Shown here: one piece after another, positions 27,252-34,327 of the stretch
Position numbering within the stretch: the stretch's first letter is position 1
Layout of the letters: each line of letters begins with the position of its first letter
Origin: Rhodoblastus sp963710275
GTDB taxonomy: Bacteria > Pseudomonadota > Alphaproteobacteria > Rhizobiales > Beijerinckiaceae
Assembly: GCA_963710275.1 (NCBI GenBank)
Contig: CAVPZS010000012.1
Coordinates: forward strand, 496,001 to 560,000
Length of the DNA stretch: 64,000 nt
Direction of reading: 5' to 3'
Position numbers and translations under genes: made by a program
Notes under the pieces: model-generated
The model's database searches: none
Seen by the model: the letters and a program-made list of their open reading frames with translations, nothing else
What the model was told of the DNA's origin: nothing

Positions 27252-27267
27252 TGTCGGCTTGGCGACA
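27252..27267. promoter_or_regulatory. NifA site for nifENX
   Basis: TGTCGGCTTGGCGACA, exact TGT-N10-ACA with extended arms, 119 bases above the nifE -24 element. It lies 8 bases after the nifK stop. Confidence 0.8.
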
Positions 27268-27303
27268 AGCCGACAATCGCGCAATCCCTGCGGCACATTT
27301 CGG

Positions 27304-27332
27304 GTCCGGAAAGGCAATACGCCTTTTCGGAC
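27304..27332 (+). terminator. Hairpin after nifK
   Basis: Stem GTCCGGAAAGGC / GCCTTTTCGGAC (11 of 12 paired) with a 5-base loop. A T-rich but interrupted stretch follows, so this is a possible attenuating terminator between nifHDK and nifENX. Confidence 0.5.
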
Positions 27333-27385
27333 CTTGCCTTTCGTCGCGGCGAGCTCCGTCACTCCGTCGGCGGTCGGGGCCTCCG

Positions 27386-27400
27386 CGGCGCCAATCTTGC
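27386..27400 (+). promoter_or_regulatory. sigma-54 promoter of nifENX-nifQ
   Basis: CGGCGCCAATCTTGC then T: perfect -12, GGC -24, correct spacing, about 92 bases before the nifE ATG. Confidence 0.7.
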
Positions 27401-27491
27401 TGCCGCCTCGGGAAAGGCGTCGCGCCGGGAGTAACGCAACATTGCGTGGCCTCCCGATCGCGGCGAAGGGCGACCCGGACAGGAGAGATGG

Positions 27492-29189
27492 ATGACTGAT
27501 CTTTCGGCGACGATCCAGGACGTATTCAATGAGCCGGCTTGCGCGAAGAACGCCGGCAAATCGGCCGCCGAGAAGAAGAAGGGCTGCACAAAGCAGTTGC
27601 AGCCGGGCGGGGCGGCCGGCGGCTGCGCCTTCGACGGCGCCAAGATCGCGTTGCAGCCTTTCACCGACGTCGCCCATCTCGTCCACGGCCCCATCGCCTG
27701 CGAAGGCAACAGCTGGGACAACCGCGGCGCCCGCTCTTCCGGCCCCAGCCTGTGGCGCACCAGCTTCACCACCGACATCAACGAGACCGACGTGATTTTC
27801 GGCGGCGAGAAACGCCTTTACAAGGCCTGCCGTGAAATCATCGAGAAATATGATCCGCCGGCGATCTTCGTCTATCAGACTTGCGTGCCCGCCATGATCG
27901 GCGACGACATCAACGCGGTGTGCAAGGCCGCCTCGGCCAAATTCGGCAAGCCGGTGATCCCCGTCAACGTCCCCGGTTTCGTCGGCCCGAAGAACCTCGG
28001 CAACAAGCTCGCCGGGGAGGCGCTGCTCGACCACGTCATCGGCACGATGGAGCCGGAGTTCACCACGCCCTATGACATCAACGTCATTGGCGAGTTCAAT
28101 CTGGCCGGCGAATTCTGGCAGGTGACGCCGCTGCTCGAAGAGCTCGGCATCCGCATCCTCAGCTGCATTTCCGGCGACGGACGCTACGCCGACGTCGCTT
28201 CGGCGCATCGCGCCCGGGCGTCGATGATGGTCTGCTCCAAGGCGATGATCAATGTCGCCCGCAAGATGGAGGAGCGCTACGGCATTCCCTTCTTCGAGGG
28301 CTCGTTCTACGGCATCCAGGACACCAGCGACTCGCTTCGCGAGCTCGCGCGGCTTCTCATCCTGCGCGGCGCCGACGCCGAGTTGATGGACCGCGTCGAG
28401 GCGGTGATCGCCCGCGAGGAGGCTCGCGCCTTCGCGGGGATCGCGAAGTTCAGGCCGCGCTTCGAGGGCAAGAAAGTTCTGCTCATCACCGGCGGCGTCA
28501 AATCCTGGTCGGTGGTCGCGGCGCTTCAGGAGGCCGGTCTCGAACTGGTCGGCACCAGCGTCAAGAAATCGACGCGGGAGGACAAGGAGCGCATCAAGGA
28601 AATCATGGGCCAGGACGCGCACATGATCGAGGACATGACGCCTCGCGAAATGTACAAGATGCTCAAGGAGGCAAAGGCCGACATCATGCTGTCGGGCGGG
28701 CGCTCGCAGTTTGTCGCGCTCAAGGCCGCCATGCCCTGGCTCGACATCAACCAGGAGCGCCATCACTGCTACATGGGCTATATCGGCATGGTCGAGCTGA
28801 TGTCGGAAATCGACAGGACGCTCTCCAATCCGGTGTGGGAGCAGGTGCGCAAACCTGCGCCTTGGGACAAGCCGGGCGAGAGCTGGCAGGCCAAGGCGTT
28901 GGCGCAGATGGCCGAGGAGGAGGCGGCGCTCGCGGCCGATCCGGTCAAGGCGGAGGAGGCGCGGCGCGCGGCAAAGGTTTGCATGTGCAAGGGCGTCGAT
29001 GTCGGGAGCGTCGAGGACGCCATCAGCCAATACGGTCTGGATTCCGTCGAGGGCGTGCGCGAAAAGACCCATGCTTCCGGCGGCTGCGGCGCCTGTTCGA
29101 TCCGCATCGAGGAGATCCTCGCCAGGGGCGACGTTGTCGGAGTCGCGACACAAGCCGATCCCCTTGCCCATTCCGTCGCGGCGGAGTGA
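27492..29189 (+). CDS. nifE: NifE FeMo-cofactor scaffold with C-terminal [2Fe-2S] BFD-like domain
   Basis: NifE subunit of the NifEN scaffold on which the NifB cofactor is matured. Cluster cysteines lie in GGCAFDG, GPIACEGNSWDNRG and YQTCVPAMIGDD. Beyond the usual NifE end (about residue 460) the protein goes on through an Ala/Glu-rich linker into CMCKG at about residue 497 and GGCGACSIRIEEIL. The spacing C-X-C-X32-C-X2-C is that of the BFD/NifU central [2Fe-2S] domain. The 565 residues are longer than standard NifE. No full NifU exists in the window, so this domain may carry the NifU-type cluster site. ATG follows GGAGAGATGG. Confidence 0.95.
   Translation: MTDLSATIQDVFNEPACAKNAGKSAAEKKKGCTKQLQPGGAAGGCAFDGAKIALQPFTDVAHLVHGPIACEGNSWDNRGARSSGPSLWRTSFTTDINETDVIFGGEKRLYKACREIIEKYDPPAIFVYQTCVPAMIGDDINAVCKAASAKFGKPVIPVNVPGFVGPKNLGNKLAGEALLDHVIGTMEPEFTTPYDINVIGEFNLAGEFWQVTPLLEELGIRILSCISGDGRYADVASAHRARASMMVCSKAMINVARKMEERYGIPFFEGSFYGIQDTSDSLRELARLLILRGADAELMDRVEAVIAREEARAFAGIAKFRPRFEGKKVLLITGGVKSWSVVAALQEAGLELVGTSVKKSTREDKERIKEIMGQDAHMIEDMTPREMYKMLKEAKADIMLSGGRSQFVALKAAMPWLDINQERHHCYMGYIGMVELMSEIDRTLSNPVWEQVRKPAPWDKPGESWQAKALAQMAEEEAALAADPVKAEEARRAAKVCMCKGVDVGSVEDAISQYGLDSVEGVREKTHASGGCGACSIRIEEILARGDVVGVATQADPLAHSVAAE
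29135..29150. promoter_or_regulatory. NifA-type site inside the nifE 3' end
   Basis: TGTCGGAGTCGCGACA matches the extended palindrome exactly but lies in coding sequence 43 bases before nifN, with no sigma-54 element in the remaining gap. It may be chance or a remote site. Confidence 0.35.
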
Positions 29190-29192
29190 GCC

Positions 29193-30581
29193 ATGGCCAA
29201 GGTCGTGACGTCAAAAAAGGCCTGTTCGGTCAATCCGCTGAAGATGAGCCAGCCCATTGGCGCCGCCCTGGCCTTCATGGGCCTGCGCGGCTGCATGCCC
29301 TTGCTGCATGGCTCGCAGGGTTGCACGTCCTTCGGCCTGGTGCTGTTCGTGCGCCATTTCAAGGAAGCCATACCCTTGCAGACGACAGCGATGAGCGAAG
29401 TCGCGACGGTGCTGGGCGGCTATGAGAATGTCGAGCAGGCGGTGCTCAACATCATCAAGCGGACCAAACCCGAAATCATCGGCATCGCCACCACCGGAGT
29501 CACCGAAACCAAGGGCGACGATGTCGAGGGTTTTATCCGGCTCATCCGCCAGAGACATCCTGAATTGCAGGATTTTCCGATGGTCACCGTCTCGACGCCA
29601 GATTTCAAGGACGCCTTCCAGGACGGCTGGGCGAAGACTGTCGCGGGCATGGTCGAGGAGCTCGTCAAGCCCAAGGCGGAGGCGCCGCTGGACCCGTCTC
29701 GCATCAATGTTCTGCCGGGCAGCCACCTGACGCCGGGCGACATCGAGGAATTGCGTACGATTTTTGAAGATTTCGGGCTGATCCCGACCTTCCTGCCCGA
29801 CATTGGCGGCTCGCTCGACGGCCATATTCCCGACGAGTTCACGCCGACCACCATCGGCGGCGTGGGCGTCGACGAGGTCGCCGCCATGGGGCAGGCCGCC
29901 TGGACGGCGGCCATTGGCGCGCAGATGCGCGGCGCCGCCGAGGCGATGGAGAAAAAAACCGGAACACCGGCAAAACTGTTCGAGCGGCTGTGCGGTCTCG
30001 GCGCCAATGACGAGATGATGGCCTGGCTTACCGAGATCACCGGCCGTCCCGCGCCGCTGAAATATCGCCGGCAGCGCGGGCAATTGGTCGACGCCATGCT
30101 CGATGGCCATTTCCACCTTGGCGGCCGCAAGGTGGCGATCGGCGCCGAACCGGACCTGCTGTTCGATGTCGGGTCGTTCCTGCATGAGATGGGCGGCCAC
30201 ATCGTGGCGGCCGTGACGACGACGCAATCGCCGGTGCTGGAAAGGATGCCGGCGGAGGAGGTGCTGATCGGCGACCTGGAAGACCTCGAAACCTTGGCCC
30301 GCGACAGGGGCGGCGATCTCTTGGTGACCCATTCGCATGGCCGCCAGGCGGCAGGACGGCTGAAGATACCCTTCCATCGCATGGGCATTCCGATGTTCGA
30401 CCGTCTTGGCGCCGGACATCAAGTGTCGGTCGGCTATCGCGGAACGCGCGACCTGATTTTCGCCGTCGCCAACCTGATCATGGCCGACACCGAGGACAAC
30501 CATCAGGCGACTCCGGACAAGTGGCGCAATCCCTGGGGTGACGAGACTGGCGCCGCGATTGCAACGCCTGTTTCGCATTAG
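29193..30581 (+). CDS. nifN: NifN FeMo-cofactor scaffold subunit
   Basis: Beta-like partner of NifE. N-terminal ACSVNPLKMSQPIGAALAFMGLRGCMPLLHGSQGC resembles NifK around its P-cluster cysteines, followed by QTTAMSEVATVLGG and GIATTGVTETKGDD. 462 residues, normal for NifN, frame intact. It starts 3 bases after the nifE stop with a GGAGTGAGCC ribosome site and is followed by nifX. The NifEN tetramer converts the NifB product to FeMo-co. Confidence 0.97.
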   Translation: MAKVVTSKKACSVNPLKMSQPIGAALAFMGLRGCMPLLHGSQGCTSFGLVLFVRHFKEAIPLQTTAMSEVATVLGGYENVEQAVLNIIKRTKPEIIGIATTGVTETKGDDVEGFIRLIRQRHPELQDFPMVTVSTPDFKDAFQDGWAKTVAGMVEELVKPKAEAPLDPSRINVLPGSHLTPGDIEELRTIFEDFGLIPTFLPDIGGSLDGHIPDEFTPTTIGGVGVDEVAAMGQAAWTAAIGAQMRGAAEAMEKKTGTPAKLFERLCGLGANDEMMAWLTEITGRPAPLKYRRQRGQLVDAMLDGHFHLGGRKVAIGAEPDLLFDVGSFLHEMGGHIVAAVTTTQSPVLERMPAEEVLIGDLEDLETLARDRGGDLLVTHSHGRQAAGRLKIPFHRMGIPMFDRLGAGHQVSVGYRGTRDLIFAVANLIMADTEDNHQATPDKWRNPWGDETGAAIATPVSH

Positions 30582-30604
30582 TCGAGTCGGGAGAGGGCAG
30601 GGCC

Positions 30605-31000
30605 ATGAAGGTCGCATTTGCTACACAGGACCTGAAACGCGTCGATGCGCATTTCGGATGGGCGAAGAACATCGCGATTTACGAGCTGGACGAGGACGGC
30701 CATCACTTCATCGAGGCGATCCAGTTCGCCGGCGATCTCCAGGAAGACGGCAACGAGGACAAGCTCGGCCCGAAGATCGAGGCCGTAAAGGATTGCGCCA
30801 TCCTCTACGTGGCGGCGATCGGCGGCTCCGGCGCGGCGCGCGTCGTCGCGCAGAACATCCATCCGATGAAGGTGACCCAGCCGGAAGCCATTTCGGACCT
30901 GCTCGACAAGTTGCAGGCGGTCTTGAAGACCAATCCGCCGCCCTTCCTGCGCAAGGCCATGGCCAAGGGCAAGGAACGCGTACTCGATTTCGAGGATTGA
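30605..31000 (+). CDS. nifX: NifX FeMo-cofactor carrier
   Basis: 131-residue NifX/NafY-type cofactor-binding protein, a carrier of NifB-co and intermediates between NifB and NifEN. Family features: KVAFATQDLKRVDAHFGWAKNIAIYEL, KIEAVKDCAILYVAAIGGSGAARVV and NIHPMKV. ATG follows GAGAGGGCAGG. The same fold makes up the C-terminal part of NifB at 41403. Confidence 0.96.
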   Translation: MKVAFATQDLKRVDAHFGWAKNIAIYELDEDGHHFIEAIQFAGDLQEDGNEDKLGPKIEAVKDCAILYVAAIGGSGAARVVAQNIHPMKVTQPEAISDLLDKLQAVLKTNPPPFLRKAMAKGKERVLDFED

Positions 31001-31003
31001 AAA

Positions 31004-31474
31004 ATGACTGAAGCCGCTGTTGCCGACGATCTGACCATCATCGCCGGATCGCCTTTTTTGAAAGAGCTGGTGAAGATCTGGCGCGCACAGGATTCCCACG
31101 GGACCTGGGACAACAAGAACGATGCGCGATTGCTGGAAGAATATATCGTCGACAAGGAAGCGCGGAAGGCGCTGCCGATCATCGCCGATCCCGACCCGGA
31201 AGTGATCTGGCGGCTGGAGCTCTTCTACAACGCCGTCGCCTTGTCGATCGAACGCCTGACCAAGGTCATGATCTCTCCCATGCTGAAAATGAGCCATGAA
31301 GGCTTTGGCCGCATGGTGCTGATCGGCGGTCGGCTGATCGTGGTCAACAAGCAATTGCGCGACGTCCATCGCTTCGGTTTCGACAGCTTCGCCAAGCTGG
31401 CGCAGGAAGGCGACAAGGTGGTCGCGTCGGGCGTGGAGATGATCGAGAAGTTCCCGGACGCTGCGAATTACTGA
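31004..31474 (+). CDS. NifX-associated protein (DUF269 family)
   Basis: 156-residue protein of the DUF269 family, almost always directly after nifX. Hallmarks: LKELVKIWRAQDSHGTWDNK, MKMSHEGFGRMVLIGGRLIVVNKQLRDVHRFGF. No enzyme motif is known; a role in cofactor biosynthesis is inferred from its constant position. It begins 3 bases after nifX. Confidence 0.95.
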   Translation: MTEAAVADDLTIIAGSPFLKELVKIWRAQDSHGTWDNKNDARLLEEYIVDKEARKALPIIADPDPEVIWRLELFYNAVALSIERLTKVMISPMLKMSHEGFGRMVLIGGRLIVVNKQLRDVHRFGFDSFAKLAQEGDKVVASGVEMIEKFPDAANY

Positions 31475-31482
31475 GGTTCGAA

Positions 31483-31683
31483 ATGAGCGACGTTGAAACT
31501 CTGAAAGCGGAAATCAAGAAATTTTCCGCGCGCGCCATGAATGCGAAGATGAACTTGCACGACCTATCCGAGGAATTGCCGATCGGCTGGGAAACCATTC
31601 TCGAAGTCGCGGAAAAGGCGCACAAGGCCTTCGCCGAACTCGAAGCCAAGCGCGCGCAACTGAAAGCCGCGGAAGCGGCCTGA
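31483..31683 (+). CDS. Small nif protein of the CCE_0567/DUF683 family
   Basis: 66 residues, helical hairpin: LKAEIKKFSARAMNAKMNLHDLSEELP followed by EVAEKAHKAFAELEAKR. This matches the small family found between the DUF269 gene and fdxB in many diazotrophs. The ribosome site is GAGGTTCGAA. Function unknown. Confidence 0.9.
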   Translation: MSDVETLKAEIKKFSARAMNAKMNLHDLSEELPIGWETILEVAEKAHKAFAELEAKRAQLKAAEAA

Positions 31684-31699
31684 ACGAAAGGATTTCGAT

Positions 31700-31993
31700 A
31701 TGGCGAAGGCGCGTGACGGCCGCGATTGGCAGCCCGATTATCTGCAGGCGATCGACCCGGCCAAATGCATCGGCTGCGGCCGCTGCTACAAGGTCTGCGG
31801 CCGCGAAGTGATGACCCTCAAGGGCATCAACGAAGACGGCGACGTGATCGATCTTGACGATGATGAAGACGACGAGATCGAAAAGAAGGTCATGGTCATG
31901 GCGGATACGGGCGCCTGCGTCGGCTGCGGGGCCTGCGCACGCGTATGCCCGGCCAATTGCCAGACCCACGGGCCCGACGCGCAGGCCGCGTGA
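31700..31993 (+). CDS. fdxB: Nif-specific ferredoxin III (FdxB)
   Basis: 97-residue ferredoxin with two [4Fe-4S] cysteine clusters, CIGCGRCYKVCG and CVGCGACARVCPANC, separated by an acidic insert (DLDDDEDDEIEKK) that marks the nif-specific III type. It may supply electrons to nitrogenase or to cofactor assembly. Its stop overlaps the nifQ start (TGATG), so the two are coupled. Confidence 0.95.
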   Translation: MAKARDGRDWQPDYLQAIDPAKCIGCGRCYKVCGREVMTLKGINEDGDVIDLDDDEDDEIEKKVMVMADTGACVGCGACARVCPANCQTHGPDAQAA

Positions 31994-32607
31994 TGACCGG
32001 GGATCGCGCCTATCGCCTGCTCATGGCGGCCTCGCGGCCGCAGGTTTGCGACGGGTTCGATCTGCACGTCTTCGCCAGCATTTTCGCCGTGGCGATGGCC
32101 CAGGCGGAAGAGGAGCGGGTTTCTCTCGAGGTCACCACAGGTTTGAGCGCAGGGGCGCTCGCCGCCTTTGCTGCGCAGCTGTTTCCCGACGCCGTTCCCG
32201 AACTGTTGAAAAGGGCGGGCAGGAGCGCTCCCCCGTGCGGCCCGGAAGAAGACTCTGTCCGCGAAATATTGTTGATGTACGCCTCAGGACCGCTTGATTT
32301 CGCTCGTGTTTTGGCGACGCTGATCGCCCGCCGCTGCCAGGAGCCGCGTCACCTCTGGCAGGATCTCGGCCTTCGCGATCGTTCCGAATTGTCGCAATTG
32401 ATGCAGCGGCATTTTCCACGGCTAAAGGCGCGCAATTCCGGCGACATGAAATGGAAGAAATTTCTGTATCGCCTGGTGTGCGGGGCGGAGGGCTTCGTGC
32501 TCTGTCCGTCGCCAATCTGTTCGGAGTGCGACGATTTCGCATCCTGTTTCGGCGCCGAAGAGGGCGTCGCGCAATTGACCCACGTCTATCGTGAAGAGCG
32601 GGCGTAG
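31993..32607 (+). CDS. nifQ: NifQ molybdenum donor
   Basis: NifQ, an iron-sulfur protein that delivers molybdenum to NifEN/NifH for FeMo-co. The C-terminal C-X4-C-X2-C-X5-C motif is present (CPSPICSECDDFASC), after KWKKFLYRLVCGAEGF. 204 residues from the ATG at 31993, which overlaps the fdxB stop. It is the last gene of the nifENX operon; a 7-bp stem at 32598-32616 overlaps its stop. Confidence 0.95.
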   Translation: MTGDRAYRLLMAASRPQVCDGFDLHVFASIFAVAMAQAEEERVSLEVTTGLSAGALAAFAAQLFPDAVPELLKRAGRSAPPCGPEEDSVREILLMYASGPLDFARVLATLIARRCQEPRHLWQDLGLRDRSELSQLMQRHFPRLKARNSGDMKWKKFLYRLVCGAEGFVLCPSPICSECDDFASCFGAEEGVAQLTHVYREERA

Positions 32608-32637
32608 GCCGCCCGCCTCCTCAGCTGATAAAAAAAA

Positions 32638-32952
32638 TCACTCGATGCCGAGTTCCGCTTCGCGACGGTTCGCAGCGGCGCGAAACCTTTCCTCGATCGC
32701 TTTGGGGTCGCTGAGGAATTGCCTTTCGCCCTCATCCAGCGCGGCCTGCGCGACGCGGCCTTCTTCCGCCGTCAGAGCTACGCGTCCGGCCATGAAGACG
32801 GCGTCCGGCATGACCTGCAATATGGCGCCGCGGTTGGGATGTTTCGCCACCGGGATCAATTCGACGGCTTCGAGTTTCCCGTCGAGCAGGATCGCCTGGC
32901 CGACGATTTCCAGCCGACGCCCGTCCAGCGTCGTTTTCACCAATGTGCTCAT
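32638..32952 (-). CDS. Unrecognised 104-residue protein
   Basis: No family recognised. The first half is beta-rich (VKTTLDGRRLEIVGQAILLDGKLEAVELIPV) and the second half helical and charged (EGRVAQAALDEGERQFLSDPKAIEERF). An excellent AGGAGG ribosome site lies 9 bases above the ATG, which argues that it is real. It converges with nifQ and is divergent from the Rieske gene at 33111. The region between 32953 and 33110 shows no clear sigma-54 or NifA site. Confidence 0.65.
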   Translation of the reverse strand: MSTLVKTTLDGRRLEIVGQAILLDGKLEAVELIPVAKHPNRGAILQVMPDAVFMAGRVALTAEEGRVAQAALDEGERQFLSDPKAIEERFRAAANRREAELGIE

Positions 32953-33110
32953 GGAAGAACCTCCTGCTGGAATAGATTGTTCACCGGTTCAAATTCCATG
33001 CCAGACGCGCAAGCCGCGCCTTGGTAAGGTACTGCCTGTCAGGCGCGCGGATCTCCGGGGAGATGCGCGATTCTTGCAAGGCGGGACGAGTTCCAGGAGA
33101 AGGGTCGAAA

Positions 33111-33515
33111 ATGGACGATGTCGCCTATGTCATTTGCGCCTTGTCAGACATTCCGAGCCAAAGGGCCACGGGCTTCGTCCTCGCCACGGTAGGCGACGAC
33201 AACGAGCCCAAGGCGCTGCCCATCGTGGTCGTGCGCTGGGGCAAGAAAGTGTTCGGCTATCTCAATAGCTGCCCGCATCATGGGACCCGGCTCGACTGGG
33301 AGCGCGAAAGCTTCATGGACCCGAACAATCTGCGGCTGATGTGCGGCAAGCACGGCGCACTGTTCGAACTGGGCACGGGCCGTTGTTCGGATGGCCCCTG
33401 CAAGGGCGAGGGACTGACGCCTGTCGCCCTTGAAGTCATCGACGGCGATATTTGCATCAAGGGTGTCCGGCTCGTCGAAGACGACGAGGACTGCGACGAG
33501 GCCAGCCAGCTTTGA
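33111..33515 (+). CDS. Rieske-type [2Fe-2S] ferredoxin (copy 2)
   Basis: 134-residue soluble Rieske protein with ligand boxes CPHHGTRLD and CGKHGALFE, and an acidic tail (EDDEDCDEASQL). ATG 33111 (MDDVAYVICALSD) follows AGGAGAAGG. The sequence between and around the boxes is close to that of the copy at 12639 and less so to that at 48832. It is followed by a perfect 14-bp palindrome. The electron partner is unknown. Confidence 0.9.
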   Translation: MDDVAYVICALSDIPSQRATGFVLATVGDDNEPKALPIVVVRWGKKVFGYLNSCPHHGTRLDWERESFMDPNNLRLMCGKHGALFELGTGRCSDGPCKGEGLTPVALEVIDGDICIKGVRLVEDDEDCDEASQL

Positions 33516-33523
33516 CGTAACGT

Positions 33524-33556
33524 CTTCACGCGAAGCGGATATCGCTTCGCGTGAAG
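33524..33556. repeat. Perfect 14-bp-stem palindrome after Rieske copy 2
   Basis: Arms CTTCACGCGAAGCG / CGCTTCGCGTGAAG with a 5-base loop, followed by AAAACGCTTCAAATAAAA. It shares the GCGAAG/CTTCGCGTGAAGAAAACGC design of the element at 13078-13136. It may be a mobile-type palindromic repeat acting as a transcript 3' end. Confidence 0.65.
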
Positions 33557-33577
33557 AAAACGCTTCAAATAAAAGGC

Positions 33578-34168
33578 TCAGACCGGGCGGTTGGCGTTGC
33601 GGTTCCGGACCGGCTCCATGCGGGAGACGCTTTCCTCCATGCTGATGATTTCGTAGGTTTCCCGGACCTCGGCGCATTTGTCGAGCATGAGCTGCACTTT
33701 GCCGCCGCCGTCCAGCTTCTTGAAATCGTTCTTGTCGAGGCCGCACAGGTCGGTCATTTCCTTCCAGACGGTCGATTCGTCGCAGGGCAGGATGGTCAGC
33801 GTCGCATCACCCATGGGTATGGTGTATTTCGCCAGGAAATCGATGTTGTTGACGAAGACGAAATAGGTTCCCGTCGACGACAGCAGCGGACCCACGACCT
33901 TCTTGAAGGTTTCGATATTGGCCATGTTGTGGAGATAGCCTGCGAACTTTTCGATCGTCGGCTCGCCATCCTTGGCGATGGCGATGACCTGTTCGAAGGA
34001 GAACAGCGGCGGACGCTTCTCGTCGGCCAGCGAAACCTGGAACTCCAGCGCGAAATCGCCGCGGAAGGCGTAATAGCCGGGCTTGTCGGTCGGGCCCTTG
34101 TAAACCGCGTTGAGCAGGCGGCCTTCCTTGTCCAGCGCGGCAAAGGCGGTCGTCTCGATCGAAGTCAT
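33578..34168 (-). CDS. Unrecognised protein divergent from AAA+ ATPase
   Basis: 196 residues, no family recognised. It begins MTSIETTAFAALDKEG, contains KPGYYAFRGDFALEFQVSLADEKRPPLFSFEQVIAIAK and DFLAKYTIPMGDATLTILPCDESTVWKEMTD, and ends in a basic tail. No membrane segment or cluster motif is seen; two Cys occur late. ATG 34168 follows GGAGAACG. It has its own sigma-54-type promoter (34238-34252), back to back with that of the AAA+ gene, so the pair is probably co-regulated and may work together. Confidence 0.75.
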   Translation of the reverse strand: MTSIETTAFAALDKEGRLLNAVYKGPTDKPGYYAFRGDFALEFQVSLADEKRPPLFSFEQVIAIAKDGEPTIEKFAGYLHNMANIETFKKVVGPLLSSTGTYFVFVNNIDFLAKYTIPMGDATLTILPCDESTVWKEMTDLCGLDKNDFKKLDGGGKVQLMLDKCAEVRETYEIISMEESVSRMEPVRNRNANRPV

Positions 34169-34237
34169 TTGCGTTCTCCAGCTTTGGATGAGTTTGGCGA
34201 CGAATTCTTGGCGCGTCCTCGCGCTCGCCTTCGCCAT

Positions 34238-34252
34238 GCAAATGGTCTGCCG
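34238..34252 (-). promoter_or_regulatory. sigma-54 promoter of the 33578 gene
   Basis: Minus strand CGGCAGACCATTTGC then A: perfect -12, GGCA at -24, correct spacing, 70 bases before the ATG at 34168. No TGT-N10-ACA site found nearby. Confidence 0.65.
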
Positions 34253-34273
34253 CTTTTTTCGCCACAAATTGTC

Positions 34274-34288
34274 TGGCCTGAACCCTGC
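34274..34288 (+). promoter_or_regulatory. sigma-54 promoter of the AAA+ ATPase gene
   Basis: TGGCCTGAACCCTGC then T: GG-N10-GC spacing with one mismatch at -12 and two at -24. It stands back to back with the 34238 promoter. Confidence 0.6.
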
Positions 34289-34327
34289 TTGTCGCAACCA
34301 TCAAACCATCCGTGAATGGAACTCGAC

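Noticed and set aside
27234..29171. A 645-residue minus-strand frame across nifE
   Set aside because: Antisense shadow of a certain gene, with no start site or domain.
33016..33037. TGGTAAGGTACTGC element upstream of Rieske copy 2
   Set aside because: GG-N9-GC spacing and weak -12; not a valid sigma-54 promoter as written, though an indel could hide one.
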